Below, one piece after another: positions 49,401 to 60,084 of a stretch of 64,000 nucleotides of DNA; position 1 is the first letter of the stretch, and each line of letters starts with the position of its first letter. The notes beneath the pieces are model-generated. The model saw only the letters and a program-made list of their open reading frames with translations. It was not told the DNA's origin and searched no databases. The stretch lies in NCBI GenBank assembly GCA_949126835.1, contig OX421500.1, forward strand, positions 20,311,167 through 20,375,166, given 5' to 3'. The DNA is from Anisus vortex (Eukaryota; Mollusca; Gastropoda; Planorbidae). The position numbers and the translations under genes were made by a program.

Positions 49401-52400
49401 GTGTGTATTTCTTATTTATGTAAGTGTGTGTATTTCTTATTTATGTAAGTGTGTGTATTTCTTATTTATGTAAGTGTGTGTATTTCTTATTTATGTAAGT
49501 GTGTGTATTTCTTATTTATGTAAGTGTGTGTATTTCTTATTTATGTAAGTGTGTGTATTTCTTTTTTATGTAAGTGTGTGTATTTCTTTTTTATGTAAGT
49601 GTGTGTATTTCTTATTTATGTAAGTGTGTGTATTTCTTATTTATGTAAGTGTGTGTATTTCTTATTTATGTAAGTGTGTGTATTTCTTATTTTTGTAAGT
49701 GTGTGTATTTCTTATTTATGTAAGTGTGTGTATTTCTTATTTATGTAAGTGTGTGTATTTCTTATTTATGTAAGTGTGTGTATTTCTTATTTATGTAAGT
49801 GTGTGTATTTCTTATTTATGTAAGTGTGTGTATTTCTTATTTAAGTAAGTGTGTGTATTTCTTATTCATGTAAGTGTGTGTATTTCTTATTTATGTAAGT
49901 GTGTGTATTTCTTATTTAAGTAAGTGTGTGTATTTCTTATTTATGTAAGTGTGTGTATTTCTTATTTATGTAAGTGTGTGTATTTCTTTTTTATGTAAGT
50001 GTGTATTTCTTATTTATGTAAGTGTGTGTATTTCTTATTTATGTAAGTGTGTGTATTTCTTATTTATGTAAGTGTGTGTATTTCTTATTTATGTAAGTGT
50101 GTGTATTTCTTATTTATGTAAGTGTGTGTATTTCTTATTTATGTAAGTGTGTGTATTTCTTATTTATGTAAGTGTGTGTATTTCTTATTTATGTAAGTGT
50201 GTGTATTTCTTATTTTTGTAAGTGTGTGTATTTCTTATTTTTGTAAGTGTGTGTATTTCTTATTTATGTAAGTGTGTGTATTTCTTATTTATGTAAGTGT
50301 GTGTATTTCTTATTTATGTAAGTGTGTGTATTTCTTATTTATGTAAGTGTGTGTATTTCTTATTTATGTAAGTGTGTGTATTTTTTATTTATGTAAGTGT
50401 GTGTATTTCTTATTTATGTAAGTGTGTGTATTTCTTATTTATGTAAGTGTGTGTATTTCTTATTTATGTAAGTGTGTGTATTTCTTATTAATGTAAGTGT
50501 GTGTATTTCTTATTAATGTAAGTGTGTGTATTTCTTATTTATGTAAGTGTGTGTATTTCTTTTTTATGTAAGTGTGTGTATTTCTTTTTTATGTAAGTGT
50601 GTGTATTTCTTATTTATGTAAGTGTGTGTATTTCTTATTTATGTAAGTGTGTGTATTTCTTATTTAAGTAAGTGTGTGTATTTCTTATTCATGTAAGTGT
50701 GTGTATTTCTTATTTATGTAAGTGTGTGTATTTCTTATTTAAGTAAGTGTGTGTATTTCTTATTTATGTAAGTGTGTGTATTTCTTATTTATGTAAGTGT
50801 GTGTATTTCTTTTTTATGTAAGTGTGTATTTCTTATTTATGTAAGTGTGTGTATTTCTTATTTATGTAAGTGTGTGTATTTCTTATTTATGTAAGTGTGT
50901 GTATTTCTTATTTATGTAAGTGTGTGTATTTCTTATTTATGTAAGTGTGTGTATTTCTTATTTATGTAAGTGTGTGTATTTCTTATTTATGTAAGTGTGT
51001 GTATTTCTTATTTTTGTAAGTGTGTGTATTTCTTATTTATGTAAGTGTGTGTATTTCTTATTTATGTAAGTGTGTGTATTTCTTATTTATGTAAGTGTGT
51101 GTATTTCTTATTTATGTAAGTGTGTGTATTTCTTATTTATGTAAGTGTGTGTATTTCTTATTTAAGTAAGTGTGTGTATTTCTTATTCATGTAAGTGTGT
51201 GTATTTCTTATTTATGTAAGTGTGTGTATTTCTTATTTAAGTAAGTGTGTGTATTTCTTATTTATGTAAGTGTGTGTATTTCTTATTTATGTAAGTGTGT
51301 GTATTTCTTTTTTATGTAAGTGTGTATTTCTTATTTATGTAAGTGTGTGTATTTCTTATTTATGTAAGTGTGTGTATTTCTTATTTATGTAAGTGTGTGT
51401 ATTTCTTATTTATGTAAGTGTGTGTATTTCTTATTTATGTAAGTGTGTGTATTTCTTATTTATGTAAGTGTGTGTATTTCTTATTTATGTAAGTGTGTGT
51501 ATTTCTTATTTATGTAAGTGTGTGTATTTCTTATTTTTGTAAGTGTGTGTATTTCTTATTTTTGTAAGTGTGTGTATTTCTTATTTATGTAAGTGTGTGT
51601 ATTTCTTATTTATGTAAGTGTGTGTATTTCTTATTTATGTAAGTGTGTGTATGTCTTATTTATGTAAGTGTGTGTATTTCTTATTTATGTAAGTGTGTGT
51701 ATTTTTTATTTATGTAAGTGTGTGTATTTCTTATTTATGTAAGTGTGTGTGTTTCTTATTTATGTAAGTGTGTGTATTTCTTATTAATGTAAGTGTGTGT
51801 ATTTCTTATTAATGTAAGTGTGTGTATTTCTTATTTATGTAAGTGTGTGTATTTCTTTTTTATGTAAGTGTGTGTATTTCTTTTTTATGTAAGTGTGTGT
51901 ATTTCTTATTTATGTAAGTGTGTGTATTTCTTATTTATGTAAGTGTGTGTATTTCTTATTTATGTAGGTGTGTGTATTTCTTATTTATGTAAGTGTGTGT
52001 ATTTCTTATTTATGTAAGTGTGTGTATTTCTTTTTTATGTAAGTGTGTGTATTTCTTTTTTATGTAAGTGTGTGTATTTCTTTTTTATGTAAGTGTGTGT
52101 ATTTCTTTTTTATGTAAGTGTGTGTATTTCTTATTTATGTAAGTGTGTGTATTTCTTATTTATGTAAGTGTGTGTATTTCTTATTTATGTAAGTGTGTGT
52201 ATTTCTTATTTATGTAAGTGTGTGTATTTCTTATTTATGTAAGTGTGTGTATTTCTTATTTATGTAAGTGTGTGTATTTCTCATTTATGTAAGTGTGTGT
52301 ATTTCTTATTTATGTAAGTGTGTGTATTTCTTATTTATGTAAGTGTGTGTATTTCTTATTTATGTAAGTGTGTGTATTTCTTATTTATGTAAGTGTGTGT

Positions 52401-53550
52401 ATTTTTTTTTTATGTAAATGTGTGTATTTCTTATTTATGTAAGTGTGTTTATTTCAAATTTATGTAAGTGTGTATTTCTTATTTATGTAATGTGTGTATT
52501 TCTTATTTATGTAAGTGTGTGTTTTTCTTATTTATGTAAGTGTGTGTATTTCTTATTTATGTAAGTGTGTGTATTTCTTATTTATGTAAGTGTGTGTATT
52601 TCTTATTTATGTAAGTGTGTGTATTTCTTATTTATGTAAGTGTGTGTATTTCTTATTTATGTAAGTGTGTGTATTTCTTATATATGTAAGTGTGTGTATT
52701 TCTTATTTATGTAAGTGTGTGTATTTCTTATTTATGTAAGTGTGTGTATTTCTTATTTATGTAAGTGTGTGCATTTCTTATTTATGTAAGTGTGTGTATT
52801 TCTTTTTTATGTAAGTGTGTGTATTTCTTATTTATGTAAGTGTGTGTATTTCTTATTTATGTAAGTGTGTGTATTTCTTATTTATGTAAGTGTGTGTATT
52901 TCTTATTTATGTAAGTGTGTGTATTTCTTATTTACGTAAGTGTGTGTATTTCTTATTTATGTAAGTGTGTGTATTTCTTATTTATGTAAGTGTGTGTATT
53001 TCTTATTTATGTAAGTGTGTGTATTTCTTATTTATGTAAGTGTGTATATTTTATTTTTATGTTAGTGAATGTTTTTTCTTTTTATGTTAGTGAATGTATT
53101 TTCTTTTTATGTTAGTTAATGTATTTTCTTTTTATGCAAGTGTGTGTATTTTCGATTTATGTAAACGTGTGTATTTCTTATTAATGTAAGTGTGTGTATT
53201 TCTTATTTATGTAAGTGTTTGTATTTTCTATTTATGTAAATGTGTGTTTTTTCTATTTTTGTAAGAGTGTGCATTTTCAATGTATGTAAGTGTGTGTTTT
53301 TCTTATTTATGTAAGTGTGTGTATTTTCGATTTATGTAGATGGGTGTTTTTCCTATTTATGTGAGTATGTGTGTATTTCCTATTTATGTAAGTATCTGTA
53401 TTTCAAATTTATATAAGTATGTGTATTTCCTTTTTATGTAAGTATGAGTTTTTCCTATTTATATAAGTGTGTGTATTTTTTTATTATGTAAGTGTGTGTA
53501 TTTCTATGTAAGTGTGTGTATTTTCTTTTTATGTAAGTGTGTGTTTTTTA
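37498..53550. repeat. 16-kb array of a 25-bp repeat, about 640 units
   Basis: The unit is GTAAGTGTGTGTATTTCTTA followed by TTTAT. Variants (CTTTTTTATG, TTAAGTAAG, ATTCATG, TTTCAAATTTATG) appear in fixed orders that recur over distance, showing higher-order amplification of blocks of about 520 bp and about 3.1 kb. Units decay from about 53030 rightwards. It fills most of the intron between exons 6 and 7 of gene A. Confidence 0.97.
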
Positions 53551-53552
53551 AA

Positions 53553-54311
53553 TTGCAGCTATCACTTCAATCCTTTTTGGCGGTTGTCTAGAGTATGATT
53601 ATGTAAGGCCAACGAGAACCCACGTCGTTCTGAGCGTGATAAATAGTCTGCAGCGATTCCTCAATTTGGTTAATTTAGCCAGGCATTATTCAAATGATCT
53701 CAACAGTAATTCTTATTCAAAACAAACTCCTTGACTTGTTATTTAAATGCAAAAACTTTTATTTAACATTGAATGAACTGTATTAGTTGAAAAATGCAAA
53801 TGTAGACAATAAAGGTATCATGATCAGTCCAAACAAACAATTTGTCTGTCCTGTCGAAAGCTTAGCTAGCAAAAGAGCAAAAGAGAGGCACAAGCTTGGC
53901 TTGAGGTCGTTTATATACTCCCCGGCAAGAAATCTAAAAGCGGGAATATGACATCACGGTCTCCCCTGCCTCTTATCCAATCGGAGGCTTGCATTTAATA
54001 AACCGCTTGATTCTATGAATTATTAGTGTTAACCTTCGCGGGCTAACCTAAGCTATCTATTGGCTGTAATAGCAGACAATGTCTAGGACTGATCCAGTTT
54101 TGGCTGGTTTATGAATGAAGCGTAGTTCAAACAGCTTAACTTTGTATTTTGTTTTAAGACGAAGGAAAAATAACCCGATGCATATTTTTAATGCAGGAGA
54201 AATATAAGTAGTCGTGTCCTAACACTGAAAGTATTTTAAGTAGGAATATTATGTTGAGGGGAAAGATTAGTAGATGGATGGTTTAAATAATTAGTGTTAT
54301 ACACTGTCACA
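53553..54311 (-). mobile_element. Non-repeat insertion in the array, LTR-like
   Basis: About 760 nt of unique sequence split the 25-bp array. Read on the minus strand it has TGTTAGGACACGAC near 54224, a TATA-like GTATATAAAC near 53910 and AATAAA near 53755, in the order expected of a solo long terminal repeat. I could not match a target duplication on both sides, so the boundaries and class are uncertain. Confidence 0.4.
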
Positions 54312-54993
54312 TAACAGTGTATTTTCTTTTTGTGCAAGTGTGTGTATTTTTTATTTATGTAAGTATGTGTATTTCCTATTTATATAAGTGTGTGTAATTT
54401 ATTTTTATGCAAGCGTGTGTATTTTTTACTTATGTACTTGTGTGTATTTCTTATTTATGTAGGCTAAGTATGTGTATTTTTCATTTATGTAAATGTGAGT
54501 TTTTTCTATTTTAGTAAGGGTGTGTATTTCCTATGTATGTAATTGTGTGTATTTCCTATGTATGTAAGTGTGTGTATTTCCTATGTATGTAAGTGTGTGT
54601 ATTTCCTATGTATGTAAGTGTGTGTATTTCCTATGTATGTAATTGTGTGTATTTCCTGTGTATGTAAGTGTGTGTATTTCCTATGTATGTAAGTGTGTGT
54701 ATTTCCTATGTATGTAAGTGTGTGTATTTCCTATGTATGTAAGTGTGTGTATTTCCTGTGTATGTAAGTGTGTGTATTTCCTATGTATGTAAGTGTGTGT
54801 ATTTCCTATGTATGTAAGTGTGTGTATTTCCTATGTATGTAAGTGTGTGTATTTCCTGTGTATGTAAGTGTGTGTATTTCCTATGTATGTAAGTGTGTGT
54901 ATTTCCTATGTATGTAAGTGTGTGTATTTCCTATGTATGTAAGTGTGTGTATTTCCTATGTATGTAAGTGTGTGTATTTTCTGTGTAAGTAAG
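54312..54993. repeat. 25-bp array, exon-proximal part
   Basis: About 26 units, mostly of the CCTATGTATG form rather than CTTATTTATG, in the same phase as the larger array to the left. On the transcribed strand it begins roughly 12-20 nt after the donor of exon 6, making this the likely founding end of the whole 17-kb array. Confidence 0.93.
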
Positions 54994-55010
54994 TGTATTG
55001 AGTACATTAC

Positions 55011-55172
55011 CACCACCACCGCCGCCTCCACCTCCACCCTCGCCTCCACCTGCAGGTGGGCCTCTCCTGGATTTTGGTGCTTTGAATGTGCTGGCGAACT
55101 CTGGGTGTTGGAAGTCATCAAAACTTTTCCCATCTGGATATTGGAAAACACTATCATCCGAAGTCGACGCCC
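55011..55172 (-). CDS. Gene A exon 6: post-VWD segment with glycine-rich end
   Basis: Acceptor TTATCTTCCAG, two bases completing Trp, then ASTSDDSVFQYPDGKSFDDF, QHPEFASTFKAPKSRRGPP and a run GGGEGGGGGGGG. Donor GTG|GTAATG. The EW ... SVF-x-YP-x-GKS-x-x-x-F-x-x-PEF-x-x-xF pattern closes the VWD region in MUC4/mucin-like proteins. The proline-rich frame opposite is its antisense shadow. The oligoglycine tract is unusual and the exact donor is chosen by phase (1 out). Confidence 0.8.
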
Positions 55173-55433
55173 CTGGAAGATAATTTTTAAAATGTATATG
55201 AAATAATAATGTACAATGCCATTGTTAGTGCCCGTATATTTTATTATTTTTATGGTAGCATGTATGGGCATCTAAACATGTATATTTTTAGTTTCATTTA
55301 TTATCAGCATCCTCATGTATGGCGTATGCACACACATGAAATCACGAAGTACGAACTTGTGTTTACTTACATTAATTTATTTATTCAACACAAAACACAA
55401 TTTTAAGAATGATGAACAATTGCATAAACAAGT

Positions 55434-55957
55434 TGTGATGAGGGGATTGTGTGGCCAGAACGATGCGCTCGTTACTGTGCTTCTCACACGCTATAATCCC
55501 ACCTCACTTGGTTCGTTGTCTATGGGCTATGACGGCTGCTGGCCGTTGCATCAGCAACGCTTGATATTTTTATTTAACGTGCCGTTTCTCTGGCAATCTA
55601 CCTTCCTTGCTTCACGTATTCTCATGCACACTCAATCAGAACAAACGAGTTCAAGTTAAGTAGTTACATAATTCGAACGATTATTGCCGGTATTAACTTG
55701 GTTATTTTACATAGTCACTCTTACATATAGGAATAATAAGGTGTCCACAACACATCAATTTTATCCAAGCACATAAACGTCAATACATGGAAAAGAATAA
55801 TATATAAACAACTTCACGACACAGTAATTCCAAGTGAACAAATTATATAAATAATGCAAAATTGAATGACGTCATGCAACATTCCAAGGAGAAGTATCCA
55901 GTCTCCTACGTCTACATAAAAGCTGCCCCTTATATCTGTCCACTCGTCAGTCTAACA
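55434..55957 (+). mobile_element. Possible LTR with primer-binding site
   Basis: Starts TGTGATGAGGGGATTGTG and ends CAGTCTAACA, followed directly by ATGGCGACCCAGG, which resembles the primer-binding region of gypsy-type retroelements. A TATATAAA-like stretch lies near 55800. No internal retroelement genes follow, so it would be a remnant. Sequence from 55960 to 56470 is unassigned. Confidence 0.3.
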
Positions 55958-56984
55958 ATGGCGACCCAGGTCAAAAACGTCAACCAATGACACACATGTT
56001 TACAATTCTCTAAACAACGATTGGTCAAGAGGCGTGTCTAGTGTCAAAGGGATTAGTCATAACACCTGGTCTAGTTAGAATGGGTGGGTGTAATAGAGAG
56101 GGGGGGAGGCAGTCTGTCACAACATTTGCTATCTTCCCACTTGGTCCATCTCGTGTCTTAAACAAAGGATCCTAACTAGGTGCGGCGCGTGACGCGCGGG
56201 AACGAACAATAGGCCCAAATTGCTATCAAGACCGATCGACGGTTGAGACGCCCTCGGCTCTCTGGCGTGCAACACAGAACACAATAGCCTTTCCCAATTG
56301 CAAACAATAGATTGTAATGGCGGGGTATAAGGTGCTAGTGACAACAAAGAAAGACAGTCTAGGTACGTCACGGCCTGACCAAGCGGTTGATAAAGGCGCA
56401 GGGGTGTGGGGAAAGGGGTGGGGGATAGGTATGTAGGGGAAATTATTTATCCCATACACGCCCATTATAATTAAACTTATGCGTGACTAATTTCAACGGA
56501 CTAAACTTTGCATAATTAATTTCACATCATGACACAAGTTGTATTCTTGTTGGATACTTTAAGGAATTCTCTCCTAAATATAATTACTCAATATATTATG
56601 ATGTAGATATCAAAACAGTGATTAGTCCATCTAACACACTGGACTTCTAATCTTAGCTTAGCCAAAAAGTTTCTCTTACAAAAACTTAATGTCTTTCTAA
56701 AGAAGATTTCCCCATATTTATTGGGTGCACTGACCTACACAATTCCAAAAAGGGATACTAAATAACTGTGTAATAAAATGCAAATGACTTAATATAATTA
56801 TCAAATCGATTAACTCATTAATATAATTATTATTTTGGGAAAGGCAATATCTACAGCCATTGTCTTTGATTTTTATACATCTAAAGCCTTTTCTTTATCG
56901 TTCCGACAGCGAGTAAAACGCCTAGCTGGATTATGGTTAAATCAGTCAAACTTTATATAATAAGGCTATTGCTGACTTTTATGG

Positions 56985-57420
56985 CAGTGAGACCTGAACA
57001 TTTAAGAAAAGCTCAAACAAAATATTAAATACCTGGGAAATAAAAGTTCTTAAAACAATTTTTGGACCAACAAAAGATGATAATGTATGTATGTAGGATG
57101 GGCACAAATATAGAGGTCTACGAGTTATATGACGATCATACAATAAGGGCTGAGATACAGAAGGGCAGACTATGCTGAACAGGCCATTGGGAACGAATGC
57201 CAAACAGCAGAGGAGTAAAAGTATCATACACAAAGAGCCCCAGAGAAAAACGCCCTAAAGGCAGACCCAGATATATATTGCTGAACGATGTTGAGATGGA
57301 TCTGAGACAGTTCAAAGTCCAGGCCTGGAGAAAGAAAGCAGATAGGTCTGAGTGGAAGAAGGTGGTGAGGCAACCAGAGCCCTCCTGGGCTGTAGTGCCA
57401 CAGATGATGATATGGATCTT
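56985..57420 (+). pseudogene. LINE C-terminal fragment (RTE-like)
   Basis: Several frames together give EIKVLKTIFGPTKDDN, a piece with KGRPRYILLNDVEMDL, and WRKKADRSEWKKVV. The order (E-x-K-x-L-x-x-IFGP, GRPR-x-x-x-x-x-DV-x-x-DL, A-DR-x-WKK-VV) is the C-terminus of RTE-like LINEs. Frameshifts and stops break it. It lies antisense in the gene A intron between exons 5 and 6, next to the 28-bp minisatellite. Confidence 0.65.
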
Positions 57421-57926
57421 TGATTATCATACAAGGCTTATACATGTTTAATTATCAATCAAGACTTTTACATGTTTAATTATCAACCAAGACTTATACA
57501 TGTTTAATTATCAACCAAGACTTATACATGTTTAATTATCAAATAAGAATTATACATGTTTAATTACCAACCAAGACTTATGGATCTTTGATTATATATC
57601 AAATAAGACTTATAAATCTTTGATTATCATACAAGACTTATACGTGTTTAATTATCAACCAAGACTTATGCATGTTTAATTATCAACCAAGACTTATGGA
57701 TCTTTTATTATATATCATATAAGACTTATGGATATTTGATTATCATACAAGACGTATGCATCTTTGATTATCATATATAAGACTTATGCATCTTTGATTA
57801 TCTTATACGACTTATGAATCTTTGATCATCATTCAATACTTATGGATCTTTAATTATCATAAAAGACTTAATGGATCTTTGCTTATTATAAAAGGCTTAT
57901 GTATTTTTGATCACCATACAAGACTT
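57421..57926. repeat. 28-bp minisatellite at the exon 5 donor, about 18 units
   Basis: The unit is TTTAATTATCAACCAAGACT plus TATACATG, with a TTTGATTATCATACAAGACT form nearer the exon. On the transcribed strand the first unit begins about 13 nt after the donor at 57938, as AAGTCTTGTATGG. Confidence 0.92.
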
Positions 57927-57938
57927 CTAACATCTTAC

Positions 57939-58130
57939 ATTCTTGGGATATTTGCTGAAAAAACTCAGCGTCGTTCATGGTTGTTTTCGGTGTTTCTGGA
58001 AGAGGAAAATCGTCTTCGCTGATTCCGTTAAAGTTTCCTAATAGACCGACTGTTTTACCCCTCATATTCTCTGATGGTTGTACTGTAAATGTTAACGCCC
58101 CTGTGGCCACCTTCACTTTCAAAATTGCGC
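57939..58130 (-). CDS. Gene A exon 5: VWD domain C-terminal half (GLLGNFNG)
   Basis: Acceptor CTTATTTTGCAG, two bases, then AILKVKVATGALTFTVQPSE, NMRGKTVGLLGNFNGISEDD and FPLPET ... FFQQISQE. Donor AAT|GTAAGA. K-T-x-GLLGNFNG-x5-DDF is the VWD signature; Leu replaces the Cys of classical VWD, as in other mucin-like members. Phases 1 and 1; the last base plus GG from exon 6 makes Trp. Confidence 0.9.
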
Positions 58131-58302
58131 CTGCAAAATAAGAAATACATTTTTAAAACTGTGTTTATGATATCGTGCACGTTGCAGTGCTCTCTACGTG
58201 AAGTGTTATACATAAAGTTAACTATGTTTATTATGAAAATGTGAAGGCATTTTTCCATATAGTGAAAACAAATATTTAAAGAAAATTATATAAATTACTC
58301 AC

Positions 58303-58449
58303 CGCAAACAAATTGTACCTGAACTATAGGTACATTGTTAGTGATCTCCTTTAATACACTGATAGAACCTGCAAAGGAAACTAGTCCAGCCCCTGCTTTA
58401 GCGTAGAATTCATTCGTAATGTTGACTTTGTTGGCCGTCAGAAGCATTG
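58303..58449 (-). CDS. Gene A exon 4: VWD domain middle
   Basis: Acceptor TTGACTTTCAG, two bases, then MLLTANKVNITNEFYAKAGA, GLVSFAGSISVLKE and VPIVQVQFVC plus G. Donor GCG|GTGAGT. Its position, hydrophobic strand pattern and phase fit the central part of VWD in mucin-like proteins. NIT is a possible N-glycosylation site. Confidence 0.8.
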
Positions 58450-58627
58450 CTGAAAGTCAAAACAATATACAATATTGGATGCTAAATCTATTTAAATAAG
58501 ATACCGCTTTAGCTGACTATTTATAAACTTTGTCTTTAAGCTTTCATTATCACTTTTCATAAAACATTTATTTAACTCCTTCTAGGCCTACTTTTTAGAC
58601 TTTTGATACTAAGTTATTACAATATAT

Positions 58628-58897
58628 GGGGCACGGTAGCCGAGCGGCAGCGCGTTCGACTAGCGAGCCGAAGGTCCTGGGTTCGAATCCTGGTGCAGGC
58701 TAGGATTTTTCCCGGGTCTGGAGGGTGTCCCTGAGTCCACCCAGCTCTGATGGGTACCTGACCTTAGTTGGGGTAAAGGAAAGGCGGCTGTGCATAGTGC
58801 TGGCCACACAATCACCTAGCATGCCGTGGCCACAGAAACCGGTGAATGCTGCTTCATCGGACCTATGGATCATTTCGGTCCGACGGGTACTTTACTT
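58628..58897 (+). repeat. tRNA-derived SINE, full-length copy
   Basis: Head: GGGCACGGTAGCCGAGCGGC ... CGAAGGTCCTGGGTTCGAATCC, with A and B boxes. Body: CCCGGGTCTGGAGGGTGTCC, GGGTACCTGACCTTAG, a GTGGCCAC-type core and CATTTCGGTCCGACGGGTAC. It is the best-preserved of the three copies in the window and lies in the short intron between VWD exons 3 and 4, antisense to gene A. Confidence 0.9.
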
Positions 58898-59154
58898 ATT
58901 ACAATATTAGTTGCAAGCTTTAAAACTAAAATCAAAATAATATTTTGAAGGAGATGAAAATAAATAGTATTAAATGTTAGTATTACATCTCGTTATTATA
59001 GTTTAAGCCTAACTGATGGCATTATACTTACGTTAAATTGAGAATATTTATGTCGTTTCTTTGATTATAATAATAATTTTAAATATAGACACATTCAAAC
59101 ATGTTTTAGTCACTACTTTGAATGAAACTTATTGTCGAATTTATATCCACTTAC

Positions 59155-59305
59155 TTGTTTTGCTTGGTGACAACTCAATCTGGATTACATTAACTCCTTC
59201 TTTGGCAGCAAAAGCCACAAATACAAGGGCATTAGCATCTGCAGTAGATGTATCAGCACGTTTTCTCCGTTTGCTTCCAAAATTGCCTGCTTTATCAGTT
59301 CTGGC
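59155..59305 (-). CDS. Gene A exon 3: VWD domain with polybasic site
   Basis: Acceptor ACTTTGTAG, then ARTDKAGNFGSKRRKRADTS, TADANALVFVAFAAKEG and VNVIQIELSPSKT. Donor CAA|GTAAGT. LQ|ARTD-x-AG ... N-x-x-VF-x-AFAA-x-x-G-x-x-x-IQ-x-x-LS matches the second strand block of VWD in mucin-like proteins. KRRKR followed by Ala is a consensus furin-type cleavage site. Incoming phase 0, outgoing 1. Confidence 0.85.
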
Positions 59306-59647
59306 CTACAAAGTTTTATATATAGATATATTCATTACTCTCAACATCACAGGCTAATACAGTAATAATAACAGAAAATAATGGTATCATATATTTAAAA
59401 CTGAGACATAGATTACAAAAATAATTATGTACTAAAATATTCCAAAGACTTAGAAACGAATACACATTTCTTATATTTTTATGCAAAAACGTATTTTCTA
59501 ATTTATGTTATTGTTGTTTTTTTTTAAAGTATAATTCAGATGTGGACTCAGTTTACTGACACACACATCAATGAAACATTGTTGACCAAAACCACGAGCA
59601 CGTTTGGTGTGCTAGCATTCTAAAGATCCCGATATCGATTACTAGTG

Positions 59648-59695
59648 AAAACCTAAGATTTTTCACCGGGTCTGGAAGGTGTCACTGATAGTAGG
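59648..59695 (+). repeat. SINE fragment
   Basis: TTTTTCACCGGGTCTGGAAG followed by GTGTCACTGA resembles the body segment of the SINE at 58628-58897. Only this piece is present. Confidence 0.5.
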
Positions 59696-60084
59696 GCTAT
59701 TTTAATCTTCTCTTTAAAAATTTAGGTGTGAAAATATCAAGGTCAAATAATATGTCGAACAGATAGTTTCTTAAAAATAAATATCGCTGGCGTTGGTAAA
59801 AGATGTTATTTGTTGACTAGTGGGCCATTATAGCGTGTGGTTAAGTTCACAATGGAAGGTCGAAAATTTAAAACTTTGTTTGGATACTTGCTTTACTAGA
59901 TCCTTAGACCAACAGAATCTTAATAAAATAACTATTTTATTTCATGCTTTCAAAATATTTTTTTCATGTTTTTTTTATTTATTAAAGGATGTAATTCTAA
60001 CTTTACAAAAACACTAATTATTTAACGAATGCTACGGGTAAAATGTATATCCTCCAAAAGGCTTAACTTTTCATCAAAATGGAA

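Noticed and set aside
37498..53550. A CRISPR-like array
   Set aside because: The 25-bp units are contiguous with no unique spacers, and the context is a eukaryotic intron.
54998..55183. Proline-rich + strand frame
   Set aside because: It is the antisense of the glycine-rich VWD-linked exon 6, which has splice sites and phase agreement.
55309..55659. 114-codon + strand frame
   Set aside because: No domain or splice support. It overlaps a possible LTR remnant and reads through low-complexity sequence.
58628..58705. A functional tRNA gene
   Set aside because: The A and B boxes are good, but the head is followed by a SINE body that recurs at two other loci; the acceptor stem does not close cleanly.
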